From a bacterium (GTDB taxonomy: Bacteria > Patescibacteriota > Saccharimonadia > Saccharimonadales > UBA4665): a stretch of DNA of 58,698 bases. Location: NCBI GenBank assembly GCA_021810025.1, contig JAJZJS010000005.1, positions 1 to 58,698 of the forward strand. Reading direction: 5' to 3'. The notes beneath the pieces are model-generated. The model was not told where the DNA came from. It made no database searches and saw nothing but the letters and a program-made list of their open reading frames with translations. The position numbers and the translations under genes are program-made. This document shows, one piece after another, positions 40,995-50,245 of the stretch (its first letter is position 1; each line of letters begins with the position of its first letter).

Positions 40995-43445
40995 TTATAT
41001 CACAAAGTTAATCAACTTATTGGGGACGAAAACAACCCTTTGAATTGATTGTTGCGAAAGATAAGTTTGAAGATGTGGATTATCTCGAGCGAGTAGTTCA
41101 ATTTGAGTTTGAGAAGAATCACGTGGAACCTCTAAAACAGTCCGAATCTTGCCATTTATTTGAACCACCAACTTAACCGTCGATTCAATCAACAATTTCG
41201 AATCATAACTAGGCCAATCAGCCAGATGGACCGAACTTGTTTGACCAAGCTTCAGCCATAATTCTTCACATATATGAGGAGCAAAGGGAGCTAGAAGTAA
41301 AACAATGGCTTGAACTGCCTCCAACCAATCCTCTTTCTTAATTTGAAGCTGACTTTCTTTAATTTTATATAAACTATTAACCCCTTCCATTAAAGCGGCG
41401 ATGGCAACGTTAAAGTTTAGCTCCTCTAAATCTTTTTCGACTCGAGCCGTTGTTCGAGCAATAATCTTAGCTAAGTCTCGACTAGACTCGTAGTCGTTTG
41501 GTTCCAACGACAAGACGTCTTCAACTAGGCGCCAGACACGGTCCAGAAAGCGATAGCTTCCCACTACACTCTCTGGGCTCCAGGGAGTCGTCTGATCATA
41601 CGGCGCCAGAAAGCTAATAGCTAAATGAATTGCATCTGCCCCATAGCCTTGATCGATAATCTCCAAGGGATTAACAATATTTCCCTTACTCTTGCTCATC
41701 TTAGTTCCGTCGGCAGCTAAAATTATCCCCTGACCTCTTCTTTTTTGATATGGTTCTTTAGTTGGAACTAATTTTTGATCGTACAAAAATTGATGCCAAA
41801 AACGAGAGTACAACAAGTGAAGGGTAGTATGCTCCATACCCCCTAAATAAAAATCGACCATTCCCCAGTATTGTAATTTTTGAGGTGAAGCAAATTCTCG
41901 ATCATTGTGGGGGTCATAATATCTTAAATAATACCAACTACTACCCGCCCAATTTGGCATTGTATCAGTCTCTCGTTTTGATGGCTTGTGGCAAATGGGA
42001 CAAACCGTATTAACCCAATCCTCGATCCTAGAAAGGGGACTTTGACCATTATCGGTTGGAAGATAATCTTTAATGGCAGGCAAGACAACTGGTAGGTCTT
42101 TTTCTGGAACGCTTACTGGACCATGCTCGTGACAATGAATAATAGGGATTGGCTCTCCCCAATATCTTTGTCGAGAAAAAACCCAATCTCTAATTCGATA
42201 TTGAATTTTAGCTTGTCCTAATTTTTCTTTTTTAATCCAGTCCTCTATTTTCTTACGCCCTTCTTTGAAATTTAAGCCATCGAACTGTTGAGAGTTAGTC
42301 ATCGTATACTTGGTCGGATTAGGCTTAATCTTTTTCGTGTAATTAACAAATTTATTCTCAGTGGTAACATAGATTATTGGTAATTTATATTTTTGAGCAA
42401 ATTGGTAGTCTCGTTCATCTTGACCCGGAACAGCCATAATAGCTCCTGTTCCATAGCTCATTAAAACATAATCGGCTATCCATATCGGTATTCTCTTGTT
42501 GTTGAGGGGGTTAATGGCGTAAATGCCGCTAAATACCCCTGTTTTCGAACGTTCATCTTCCTGGCGCTCTAAATCTGTCTTAGTTCGAGCTTGATCAAGA
42601 TAAGAATTAACGACAGCAAGATGATCCGCTGGAGTTAATTTTTTAATTAAGGGATGTTCTGGAGCAAGGACCATAAAAGTAGCCCCAAAAACAGTTTCAA
42701 TAGCGGTGGTAAAAACCTCAATCTCCTGGTCAGATTGATCAACTTTAAATTTAAGGCTAGTACCATGACTTTTCCCAATCCAGTTAATTTGCTGATCACT
42801 AATTCTGGCGGGATAATCTAAGCCCTGTAATCCTTCAATTAGCCGATCAGCATATTTAGTAATTTTAAGTGTCCACTGCTTAACTGTTTTTTTAGACACC
42901 AAGTTATCGCAGCGTTCATGACGAGAATTAACGACTTCTTCATTAGCTAAGCCAGTTTTACAAAACGGACACCAATTTATTAATGTCTCTTCGTGAACGG
43001 CTAATCCCGCTTCAAAAAATTTTAAAAATATCCATTGAGTCCATTTATAGTAACTGGGTTCAATAGTCGAAATGGAACGAGACCAATCATAACTAAAGCC
43101 AAGCTTATTAAATTGATTTTGAAAGTTTTCAATATTAGTCTGACTAGCAGCTTGAGGAGAGACATGATTTTTAATGGCATAGTTCTCGGTCGGCAGACCA
43201 AAAGCATCAAAGCCCATCGGAAAAAGAACATTATAGCCCTTCATCCGCTTATAACGAGCATAAATATCTCCTAAGGTGTATTCCCTGGTATGACCTAAAT
43301 GAAGACCATCTCCAGAAGGATAAGGAAACTCAGTGAGCATGACGAATTTAGGCTTCGCATCAAAATCTAGGGCTTGATATATTTTATCTGTTGCCCATTT
43401 TTTCTGCCATTTAGGCTCAATAACTTTAGGTTCGTATCTACTCAT
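40995..43445 (-). CDS. leuS: Leucyl-tRNA synthetase
   Basis: Charges tRNA-Leu. The class I signature is PYPSGDGLHLGHTREYTLGD (HLGH version of HIGH), and the KMSKS loop is DGTKMSKSKGNIVNPLEI. The editing (CP1) domain carries TAIETVFGATFMVLAPEHPL and a conserved SYGTGAIMAVPGQDERD with the editing Asp. A zinc-binding-type WCPFCKTGLANEEVVN is in the catalytic insert. 816 aa is within the normal range. A TAAAAT sequence lies six bases before the ATG at 43445. The tRNA-Leu(TAA) gene is 10 kb away. Confidence 0.97.
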   Translation of the reverse strand: MSRYEPKVIEPKWQKKWATDKIYQALDFDAKPKFVMLTEFPYPSGDGLHLGHTREYTLGDIYARYKRMKGYNVLFPMGFDAFGLPTENYAIKNHVSPQAASQTNIENFQNQFNKLGFSYDWSRSISTIEPSYYKWTQWIFLKFFEAGLAVHEETLINWCPFCKTGLANEEVVNSRHERCDNLVSKKTVKQWTLKITKYADRLIEGLQGLDYPARISDQQINWIGKSHGTSLKFKVDQSDQEIEVFTTAIETVFGATFMVLAPEHPLIKKLTPADHLAVVNSYLDQARTKTDLERQEDERSKTGVFSGIYAINPLNNKRIPIWIADYVLMSYGTGAIMAVPGQDERDYQFAQKYKLPIIYVTTENKFVNYTKKIKPNPTKYTMTNSQQFDGLNFKEGRKKIEDWIKKEKLGQAKIQYRIRDWVFSRQRYWGEPIPIIHCHEHGPVSVPEKDLPVVLPAIKDYLPTDNGQSPLSRIEDWVNTVCPICHKPSKRETDTMPNWAGSSWYYLRYYDPHNDREFASPQKLQYWGMVDFYLGGMEHTTLHLLYSRFWHQFLYDQKLVPTKEPYQKRRGQGIILAADGTKMSKSKGNIVNPLEIIDQGYGADAIHLAISFLAPYDQTTPWSPESVVGSYRFLDRVWRLVEDVLSLEPNDYESSRDLAKIIARTTARVEKDLEELNFNVAIAALMEGVNSLYKIKESQLQIKKEDWLEAVQAIVLLLAPFAPHICEELWLKLGQTSSVHLADWPSYDSKLLIESTVKLVVQINGKIRTVLEVPRDSSQTQIELLARDNPHLQTYLSQQSIQRVVFVPNKLINFVI

Positions 43446-43475
43446 TATTTTATTTTATCCTAAAGCGTAAGATGA

Positions 43476-44405
43476 TTAAAGGGTAATTGATTCAATCCAC
43501 TGATTGACGTCAACCGTTTTAGAACGAACTATATTTTGATATAGATTTTTAATTTTAATTGTTAAGGGACCCTGATGTTGGTTATTTATGGCAGTATGAT
43601 CAATTTGAAAGATTGGAAAAATTCCCAGACTTGATCCACATAAAAAAGCTTCTTCAGCCAAATAAAGTTCAGTACGATCTATGCTTCGCTCAACAAGTGG
43701 TATTCCAAGTTGTGCAGCGATTAAAGCGATACTATTTCTAGTGATACCTTCCAGGACATCGCTAGCTAAGCCCGATGTAATTAAAGTTTTATTTCTGACA
43801 ATAAAAATATTACTGATTGTACTCTCTGTAACATGGCCGTCTCGATCTAGGGCAATAGCATCATCGTATCCTAACCTTAGAGCTTCATTCTTCATTAAAG
43901 CGGAATTGACATAAGCCCCATTCACCTTAGCTCGAGCCGGAATTGCATTATCGGCGATTCGGTTCCAACTAGAAACCATTAAACTTGCGCCCTTGCCCTT
44001 AATGAGAGGGGTCATAGGATAGACAAAAATAGCTAAAGATGTTTTCTGCTGATAAGATTTAGAACCGGCTAAAATGGCGTCAACAAAAATAGTCATTCTA
44101 ACCAATGAATCACTTTGGATGTTATTTTGAATTAAAAGTCTGTGAATTAACTTTTTGAAACTACTAAGACTATAGTTTTTTTCAAAATCATTAAATCCTA
44201 AGATCTTCGAAGAATTACTGAGTCGCTTATAATGATCTTCAATCCGAAATAAGTTGAGTTTAGAATGATCAAAACTGAGATAAACCGGCATAACACTGTA
44301 GGTACTAAGTCCATATAACATAGCTGAATTTGCAATGCTCAAATTAGCGTTCTCAAAATTGGTAAATTTATCTCTAAAATAGACCGTTTTGTAGATAGTT
44401 TCCAT
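43476..44405 (-). CDS. Class IV aminotransferase (branched-chain or D-amino acid type)
   Basis: A PLP enzyme of fold type IV. The catalytic Lys is in AIPARAKVNGAYVNSALMK; the PLP phosphate site is in ESTISNIFIV and EGITRNSIALIA. IlvE-like proteins transfer the amino group of Leu, Ile and Val; D-alanine aminotransferases of the same fold make D-Glu and D-Ala. Position between leuS and ddl (D-Ala-D-Ala ligase) allows either, and the exact substrate is unsettled. It follows ddl with a gap of three bases. Confidence 0.85.
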   Translation of the reverse strand: METIYKTVYFRDKFTNFENANLSIANSAMLYGLSTYSVMPVYLSFDHSKLNLFRIEDHYKRLSNSSKILGFNDFEKNYSLSSFKKLIHRLLIQNNIQSDSLVRMTIFVDAILAGSKSYQQKTSLAIFVYPMTPLIKGKGASLMVSSWNRIADNAIPARAKVNGAYVNSALMKNEALRLGYDDAIALDRDGHVTESTISNIFIVRNKTLITSGLASDVLEGITRNSIALIAAQLGIPLVERSIDRTELYLAEEAFLCGSSLGIFPIFQIDHTAINNQHQGPLTIKIKNLYQNIVRSKTVDVNQWIESITL

Positions 44406-44408
44406 AAT

Positions 44409-45569
44409 CTAACGTTGTCTTAAATAATTACTATTAAAAGTTCTGTTTAACGATTTGAGATATTTATAGTTCTCTTGGGCATAATTAACCAATTTCTTAA
44501 CAAGCTCAACATTGCTTATTCCTGCCTGATTAAAGTTATGGGAATAAAGACTGCCGGGCAATGGATTAATCTCATTAAAGTATACTTTGGATTTTTTAGA
44601 ATCAATTAACATATCCACCCGAGCAATACCCTTTAAATCAAAGGTTTGATACACTTTTAATCCCAAATTTAAAGCGAGGTCGGTTAATTCTTTGGGTAAC
44701 TTAGCAGGAATTTCGCTGTAACCTTGAGATCCACTCTTTGAACCCTTGCCTTTTTTGGATCCTCCCATGTATTTTGTTTCAAAATCAAAAAAACTAGCCT
44801 CATGGTTTAGAGGTCTTTCTAGCAACCCTGGAGTTAATTCTTCATTTCCAATAATCGGTAAAGTTACCTCGATTAAATTAGCGACTTCTTCTTCGATTAA
44901 TATGTTTTGATCAAAGTGAGCAGCAACCTCAAGAGCATTAGTTAGTTCCTGATTATCTTTGACACGACTTATTCCAATGCTTGAGCCGAGATGTGCCGGC
45001 TTTACAAAAAGAGGAAATTTAAGCATTGTATTAATATTTTTAATAATTTCGTCTGGTTTAAGCTCTAATTCAAACTTAGTCGTTGCTACATATTTTGTAA
45101 CGGGAATATCGTGATTTAGAGCAACTTCCTTCGATAAGATCTTATCCATTGCTAAAACACTAGCTCGAAGCCCGCAGCCAACATAAGGAACATTTGCCAT
45201 ATCCAATAATCCCATTAAGCTACCGTCCTCTCCCAAAGTTCCATGCATAGCTGGAAAAACTAGATCGATTTTAAGATAAGTTTTACGTCCGGCAAAAGGC
45301 GAGCTCTTTATGATAGCTAAACCGTTCGTAAAATCAAGGCTTATTGGTTTAAGTTTAGTCAGAATATCGTCAATCTCGCCACTCTGGTAAACAGCAATAT
45401 CCTTCAGGCGATCATCACAATACCAGGTGCCATCTTTACTAATATAAATTGGTTCAATTTGATAAAGCTTAGTTAGTTCAAGTGGTCGGATTACACTTCC
45501 CAGGGCCGTTACAATTGAAACGTCATGCTCCGTAGATTGACCTCCGAATATAACGGCTACCCTTTTCAT
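44409..45569 (-). CDS. ddl: D-alanine--D-alanine ligase, 386 aa
   Basis: Makes D-Ala-D-Ala for peptidoglycan. The ATP-grasp order is clear: start VAVIFGGQSTEHDVSIVTAL, Asp/Glu block HGTLGEDGSLMGLLDM, ATP-binding FPLFVKPAHLGSSIGISRV and the metal-binding end VYFNEINPLPGSLYSHNF. A Lys/Gly/Ser-rich insert (GGSKKGKGSKSGSQGYSEIP) lies in the omega-loop region. Length is somewhat longer than the 350 typical. Start ATG at 45569 with a -10-like TATATT seven bases before it, so the mRNA is possibly leaderless. Confidence 0.93.
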   Translation of the reverse strand: MKRVAVIFGGQSTEHDVSIVTALGSVIRPLELTKLYQIEPIYISKDGTWYCDDRLKDIAVYQSGEIDDILTKLKPISLDFTNGLAIIKSSPFAGRKTYLKIDLVFPAMHGTLGEDGSLMGLLDMANVPYVGCGLRASVLAMDKILSKEVALNHDIPVTKYVATTKFELELKPDEIIKNINTMLKFPLFVKPAHLGSSIGISRVKDNQELTNALEVAAHFDQNILIEEEVANLIEVTLPIIGNEELTPGLLERPLNHEASFFDFETKYMGGSKKGKGSKSGSQGYSEIPAKLPKELTDLALNLGLKVYQTFDLKGIARVDMLIDSKKSKVYFNEINPLPGSLYSHNFNQAGISNVELVKKLVNYAQENYKYLKSLNRTFNSNYLRQR

Positions 45570-45618
45570 AGTCTTAAATATAACACATACAATTTATTAC
45601 TACAATTTGTTGCTACAA

Positions 45619-47076
45619 TTAACGATAATTATCAGGCCAGTCATTTTGCATTAAAACCAAGTCTCCTTTGGCTACGATCTCTTTGAGGTTATTGTAGAAG
45701 AAAAGTGGATCATCAATTATTTCAACTTTGCCCTTAAAATGAGCTTTTTCTAGTCCTTTTTGAATAAAGTTCGTTACTGAATTTTGCATTAAAATCACTA
45801 TATCGGGCTGAGCATCAGCAATATAAGAGCCAATTCTGAGGTGAACAGCTTCGTTCTCTGGACCCTGATCCACTAGTCCTGGAGTAATATATATTTTTCT
45901 GTTAGCCTTCAACTCTCTTAAGAGGTCACATCCAGCTTTGATCCCTTCAATATTGCCATTATATGTATCATCAATAATATATGCTCCATTCAGTTGATAG
46001 GGCTCCATTCGATGCTGATAAGGTTTAAAAGTTTTCAGAGCTCCTAAAATTGGCTCGGGTTCAAGCCCCAGTTCAAGAGCCAACGCTATAACAGCTGAAA
46101 TTGGTCCAATTTGATGGCGTCCCAGTAGGTTCGATTTAATCTTAAGGGTTTGTTGCTTTTTCGAAAGCTCAAACTTTAATCCATTATTTAAGACTTGAAC
46201 AGCACCAACCTTCCAACCTAAGGTTCCCGATCGATCATAGAGCTGATAAGCTTTTTTACAATAAGGTTTGATATAGCTTGATTCTGCGTTAACTAAAATT
46301 TTATTGTGTTTAACATAATGATCAACGCTAAAAATATCTTCTGCGGCTTTATTTAAAGTCTTATATTTATCTAAATGAGCCGGCGAAAGTCCAGTTATAA
46401 TTGCTCGATCCGGGAGCACTGTCTTCGAGAACTTAGCAACATCACCTGGTTGACCTTCTCCGAACTCAATAATTAGAATCTCTTCATTCCCTTGCAGCTT
46501 ATTTGCAAATACCGCATGAGAAGTAGCAACGTTTTGATTACCAGCGGTTGAAGCTACTTTAAACTTGGTCCGTAAAACAGCATCTAAAAGTTCTTTCATC
46601 GAGGTCTTTCCATAACTTCCAACTATCGCAATTTTAAGCCCGTTGAAATTTTTGAAAATTTGAGCAGAACGATTAATGGCCCGTTTTTGTTTCGGATAAA
46701 TAATCAACAAACGAGCAAAAAATATGGGGACTACAATTAATTGTGACCATAATACTGGATAAATAATGATAAGACCCAGCCCATAACCCCATCCAGCCAT
46801 TAAATGACCAGTAAAGTAAAGGATCATTAACCCCAGCCCAACCAAAATCTGGATTTCACAAATAAGCGCTAAGAAAGTCTTATTAATCCGTGCAATTCTA
46901 GTTAAATTAAGATCTTTACGAACTTGTACTTTTGAGAAATCCTGGGTTGACCAAAACCATTTTAGGTAAGCTTTTAGATCATATTCACTAGCTTGAAGCA
47001 TGTATGCAATTAACTTTGCAAAACGTCTTGGAGAATAAAAAATTAGATAAGAATTAAGAATATTTTTAAGCATCAA
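45619..47076 (-). CDS. Membrane-anchored MurF-like Mur ligase, 485 aa
   Basis: Carries the Mur-ligase ATPase and C-terminal domains: P-loop IAIVGSYGKTSMKELLDA (about 149-166), EILIIEFGEGQPGDVAKF, SPAHLDKYKTL, DDTYNGNIEGIKAG and GLVDQGPENEAVHL. In MurF these add D-Ala-D-Ala to UDP-MurNAc-tripeptide. The usual N-terminal UDP-binding domain is replaced by about 145 residues with two hydrophobic stretches (68-90 and 96-125). Adjacent ddl makes the dipeptide substrate. The ATG overlaps the alpha/beta hydrolase stop by 11 bases. An amide ligase acting on a membrane-bound precursor is possible. Confidence 0.85.
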   Translation of the reverse strand: MMLKNILNSYLIFYSPRRFAKLIAYMLQASEYDLKAYLKWFWSTQDFSKVQVRKDLNLTRIARINKTFLALICEIQILVGLGLMILYFTGHLMAGWGYGLGLIIIYPVLWSQLIVVPIFFARLLIIYPKQKRAINRSAQIFKNFNGLKIAIVGSYGKTSMKELLDAVLRTKFKVASTAGNQNVATSHAVFANKLQGNEEILIIEFGEGQPGDVAKFSKTVLPDRAIITGLSPAHLDKYKTLNKAAEDIFSVDHYVKHNKILVNAESSYIKPYCKKAYQLYDRSGTLGWKVGAVQVLNNGLKFELSKKQQTLKIKSNLLGRHQIGPISAVIALALELGLEPEPILGALKTFKPYQHRMEPYQLNGAYIIDDTYNGNIEGIKAGCDLLRELKANRKIYITPGLVDQGPENEAVHLRIGSYIADAQPDIVILMQNSVTNFIQKGLEKAHFKGKVEIIDDPLFFYNNLKEIVAKGDLVLMQNDWPDNYR

Positions 47077-47821
47077 TAAAATCCTTAATTAATTTTAATA
47101 CTGTTTGTTGCTGATCAATAAATACATAATGACCGGAATTAGCTATAATCTCAAGGGTAGATGGAGAAATTTTTTCATGAAAGATCCTTCCGTAATGAGG
47201 GGGAGTTTCAGTATCTTGTTCTCCATATATTAAAAGGGTTGGAATTGAAATATGGGATGCCTCCTCACTTAGATCTTCAGATATAATATTTTTAAAGATA
47301 GGCTCAAGATCTGGCCTTAAGAGCAAATCTGATCCAATCCTAGTATAAATTTTCTGACGAACTTTACGCTTTATACTGGTTGGTAAAACATTTAAGGCAA
47401 GCTTGGAAGATTTTTGAGTCAACTTCGTTAATTGACTCTTATTCTGAGAAGATCTTAACCTAATCCCACTGGAAGCGATCAAAACTAGTTTATCGGCATC
47501 AACTACCTTCGTAGCAATAGCCTTAATGAGCACAGAGCCCCCAAAACTATGGCCAATTAAAACCGAGGGGCTCTGATTGATTTTTTTTAGAAAAGATCGA
47601 AGGAATTGAGCATAGGAACTTAAATCCCAATTAGAATGAGGATTTTGACTTTTTCCAAAACCTGGCAAGTCAACTAAGATAATCTGATGATCTGCAGCTA
47701 TTTCTCCAAGATACTGCTGAAGCGTTGAAAGGCTATCATTCCAGCCGTGTAAAATTAGAACAGATTGACCCGATCCTTTAATTTCATAGTTTATCAAGAG
47801 GTCATCAACTACTATCTGCAT
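47066..47821 (-). CDS. Alpha/beta hydrolase, 251 aa
   Basis: A serine hydrolase. The oxyanion block ILHGWNDSLSTL and the nucleophile elbow LIGHSFGGSVLI give the Ser. The Asp is in IYGEQDTETPPHYG and the His in NSGHYVFIDQQ. The substrate cannot be predicted. It leads the operon with the MurF-like ligase by an 11-base overlap. A -10 box TATAAT ends nine bases before the ATG, so the leader is very short. Confidence 0.88.
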   Translation of the reverse strand: MQIVVDDLLINYEIKGSGQSVLILHGWNDSLSTLQQYLGEIAADHQIILVDLPGFGKSQNPHSNWDLSSYAQFLRSFLKKINQSPSVLIGHSFGGSVLIKAIATKVVDADKLVLIASSGIRLRSSQNKSQLTKLTQKSSKLALNVLPTSIKRKVRQKIYTRIGSDLLLRPDLEPIFKNIISEDLSEEASHISIPTLLIYGEQDTETPPHYGRIFHEKISPSTLEIIANSGHYVFIDQQQTVLKLIKDFIDA

Positions 47822-47894
47822 TGCTTAACTATTATACTAATAAAAGTTAATTATTATCTAATTTCAGATAACTTTAGGAAGTTAGGTGGTATTT

Positions 47895-47971
47895 TGGTGG
47901 AGATAGAGGGATTCAAACCCTCGACCTCAGCGCTGCCAGCGCTGCGCTCTAATCAGCTGAGCTATATCCCC
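47895..47971 (-). tRNA. tRNA-Ala (GGC), with encoded CCA
   Basis: On the minus strand the 5' acceptor arm GGGGATA pairs with TATCTCC. The D arm contains AGCTCAGCTGATTAGAGC. The anticodon stem is CAGCG with CGCTG around loop CTGGCAG, so the anticodon is GGC, reading GCC/GCU alanine codons. The T arm GAGGG-TTTGAAT-CCCTC follows, then ACCA. The CCA end is encoded. It lies between the alpha/beta hydrolase and ligA. Confidence 0.97.
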
Positions 47972-48034
47972 ATGGATCTTAAATATTGTATCAAATATTT
48001 AGTTTTACTAATATTGTCTTTATCTTTTTGATCT

Positions 48035-48069
48035 TAAAAAAGCACCACCGATTTTAAATCTAGTGGTGC
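48035..48069 (-). terminator. Intrinsic terminator downstream of ligA
   Basis: On the minus strand GCACCAC and GTGGTGC form a 7-bp stem (plus coordinates 48042-48048 and 48063-48069), with an AT-rich inner part, followed by a run of T. It lies about 155 bases past the ligA stop, so the ligA message has a long 3' end. Confidence 0.85.
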
Positions 48070-48072
48070 CGT

Positions 48073-48176
48073 TCGTGCGCGCCCACCCGCAAGCGGCGGG
48101 TATTTTTTTATTTTTAGTTTTTGTTTAATTTAATTCTAAAATTAAAAGCTCGCTCGCCGCTTATAGTAGCGCACGA
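48073..48176. repeat. Nested GC-rich inverted repeat in the ligA 3' region
   Basis: Outer arms TCGTGCGC (48073-48080) and GCGCACGA (48169-48176), and inner arms AAGCGGCG (48091-48098) and CGCCGCTT (48155-48162), are all perfect 8-bp complements. They bracket a very AT-rich middle. An additional small hairpin ACCCGC with GCGGGT (48085-48101), with a T run on the plus strand, overlaps the left arms and would act as a plus-strand terminator. A structured RNA or regulatory element is possible. Confidence 0.6.
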
Positions 48177-48223
48177 TTAAGATAAGCATAACTTGTTTTT
48201 AGAACCATTTCAAGTCGCCCTAA

Positions 48224-50245
48224 TTATTCCAGTAAGTCCTTAAATTGTTTCTCATTGATAACCTTCACCCCAAATTGATGAGCTTGACTAATTTTATTCT
48301 TACCTAGCTTCTGCCCGGCCACTAGATAATCGGTAGATTTCCCTACTGAAGTTTGGAATACTCCTCCTTTAGCTCGAATTAAATCTGCGGCAGTCTCTCG
48401 ATCCATTGAATCTAGACTTCCACTTATTGCAAAATGTTGATTCATAAGCGTCAGCTTGGTCTTTACCTGATTCGTTTGGTCTAAAATATTAAGACCAGCT
48501 AATTTAAACTTTTCGATTAACTTCAAATTATCTTTGTTGGTTGCCCATTCTAAAATTGCTTCACCTACCGTAACCCCAATTCCTTCAATTTTCATAAGTT
48601 GTTCGAGATCTGTCGCCAGAAAATTCTGAAGAGATTTAAAATTATTGGCTAAATCGATAGCAGTTTGCACTCCAACATGCCTTATGCCCAGACTATAGAT
48701 AAATTTGTCTAGGCTTACTTTTCGCTTAGCATCAATCGCCTTTATTATATTCTGAGCTGATTTAGCGCCAAATCTTTCTAATTTTGTAATATCCGAAACT
48801 TGCAGGGAATAAATATCGGCTTGATCAACAATTAATCCTGCCGCAATTAATGTGGCTACATTTTTTTCTCCCAAGCCTTTAATGTCTAAGGCTTGTTTCG
48901 AAGCAAAATGTTCGATCAGTTTATTAAATCGAGAAGGACACTTAGGATTAGGGCAAGCCCAGGCGACATCATCCTCTTTGATTTTGACTAAATCATAGCC
49001 ACAAACTGGACATTTCTTGGGCATCTTAAATACTCTCTCCGATCCATTGCGTAAATCTGGCAAGGAACGCAGAACTTCTGGAATAATATCTCCGGCTTTA
49101 TGAACTATAACAGTATCTCCAACCCTAATGTCTTTTCTTTGGATTTCATTAGCATTATGAAGAGTCGAAAGCTGAACATTGCTACCGGCAATTTGGACTT
49201 TTTCTAAAATCGCAACTGGGGTTGCAACGCCTGTTCTTCCAATTGAGATAAAAATATCTTTAATCTTAGTAACGGCCTCTTCGGCTTGATACTTAAATGC
49301 AATGGCAGCCCTGGGAGCCTTGCCTACTATCCCGAGATCTTTAAAACGTTGCCTATTATTAACTTTAATGACTAATCCGTCAGTATTAAATGGTAGGTTC
49401 AAACGCTTTTTCTCCCAATTGTCTATAAATGCTTTTATGTCCGAAATTTCTGTAACAGTTCGAGCCATTCGATTGGTCGTAAAGCCAAGCATAAAAAGAG
49501 CATCATAAACTTCTGCATTTGTTTTTAGATCCTGGTCAATTCGAATCAAATCATATGCTCTAAAATGAAGCTTTCTGGTTCGAACTAAATTAGTGTCAAG
49601 TTGTCTAATAGTACCAGCAGCTGTATTTCGAGGATTAGCAAATAACTTGAGGTTATTAAGTTTCTGTTTGGCATTTAATTCCTCAAAATCTTTTTTATAC
49701 ATTATTACCTCTCCCCTAATCTCGGTACGACCACTTAAAAGTTGCTGATATCTTGAAACAGATCGTAAGCTGAGAGGAATTGACTCTATAGTCTTAATAT
49801 TGGCCGTAACATCTTCTCCATTACGACCATCGCCCCTTGTCAAACCGTGCTCGAGTTGACCATCCTGGTAAATTAAAGCTAGCGCTAAGCCATCCATCTT
49901 TATATCTATGAAATAATCTAGGTTTTGGTTTAAAAGCTTCTTAATTCTAATTTGCCAAGACTCGATTTCTTCAATGCTGAAAACATCATTCAAACTTAAC
50001 ATTGGTTGAATATGAGGAAAACTTGCAAAACCCTTGGCAATAGTTCCGGCTACTCTTTGGGTAGGACTACTCGGCACTATTAAGTCCGGGTAAAGACTTT
50101 CAAGTTGAGACAATTCAGCTTTAAGACCATCGGCAGCCTCTTCGCTCATAATAGACTCATCTAGAACATGATAATGATAACGATAATCTTCAATTAAGGC
50201 TCTTAGTTTTAAGATCCGAGAAGCTGCCTTAGCTTTGTTCATCAC
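48224..50245 (-). CDS. ligA: NAD-dependent DNA ligase
   Basis: Seals nicks in DNA using NAD. The N-terminal Ia domain has DYRYHYHVLD for NMN handling. The adenylation domain carries the catalytic Lys in YFIDIKMDGLALALIY, and the active-site loop AGTIAKGFASFPHIQPM is recognisable. OB fold, zinc finger (CPVCGYDLV and CPNPKC), HhH and a C-terminal BRCT domain (NQHFAISGSLDSMDRETAAD) follow. 673 aa is normal. The 312-aa membrane-protein gene overlaps its start by 17 bases. Confidence 0.97.
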   Translation of the reverse strand: MMNKAKAASRILKLRALIEDYRYHYHVLDESIMSEEAADGLKAELSQLESLYPDLIVPSSPTQRVAGTIAKGFASFPHIQPMLSLNDVFSIEEIESWQIRIKKLLNQNLDYFIDIKMDGLALALIYQDGQLEHGLTRGDGRNGEDVTANIKTIESIPLSLRSVSRYQQLLSGRTEIRGEVIMYKKDFEELNAKQKLNNLKLFANPRNTAAGTIRQLDTNLVRTRKLHFRAYDLIRIDQDLKTNAEVYDALFMLGFTTNRMARTVTEISDIKAFIDNWEKKRLNLPFNTDGLVIKVNNRQRFKDLGIVGKAPRAAIAFKYQAEEAVTKIKDIFISIGRTGVATPVAILEKVQIAGSNVQLSTLHNANEIQRKDIRVGDTVIVHKAGDIIPEVLRSLPDLRNGSERVFKMPKKCPVCGYDLVKIKEDDVAWACPNPKCPSRFNKLIEHFASKQALDIKGLGEKNVATLIAAGLIVDQADIYSLQVSDITKLERFGAKSAQNIIKAIDAKRKVSLDKFIYSLGIRHVGVQTAIDLANNFKSLQNFLATDLEQLMKIEGIGVTVGEAILEWATNKDNLKLIEKFKLAGLNILDQTNQVKTKLTLMNQHFAISGSLDSMDRETAADLIRAKGGVFQTSVGKSTDYLVAGQKLGKNKISQAHQFGVKVINEKQFKDLLE

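Noticed and set aside
47765..48031. Rightward frame over tRNA-Ala
   Set aside because: Most of it is tRNA sequence read in reverse complement; no ribosome binding site.
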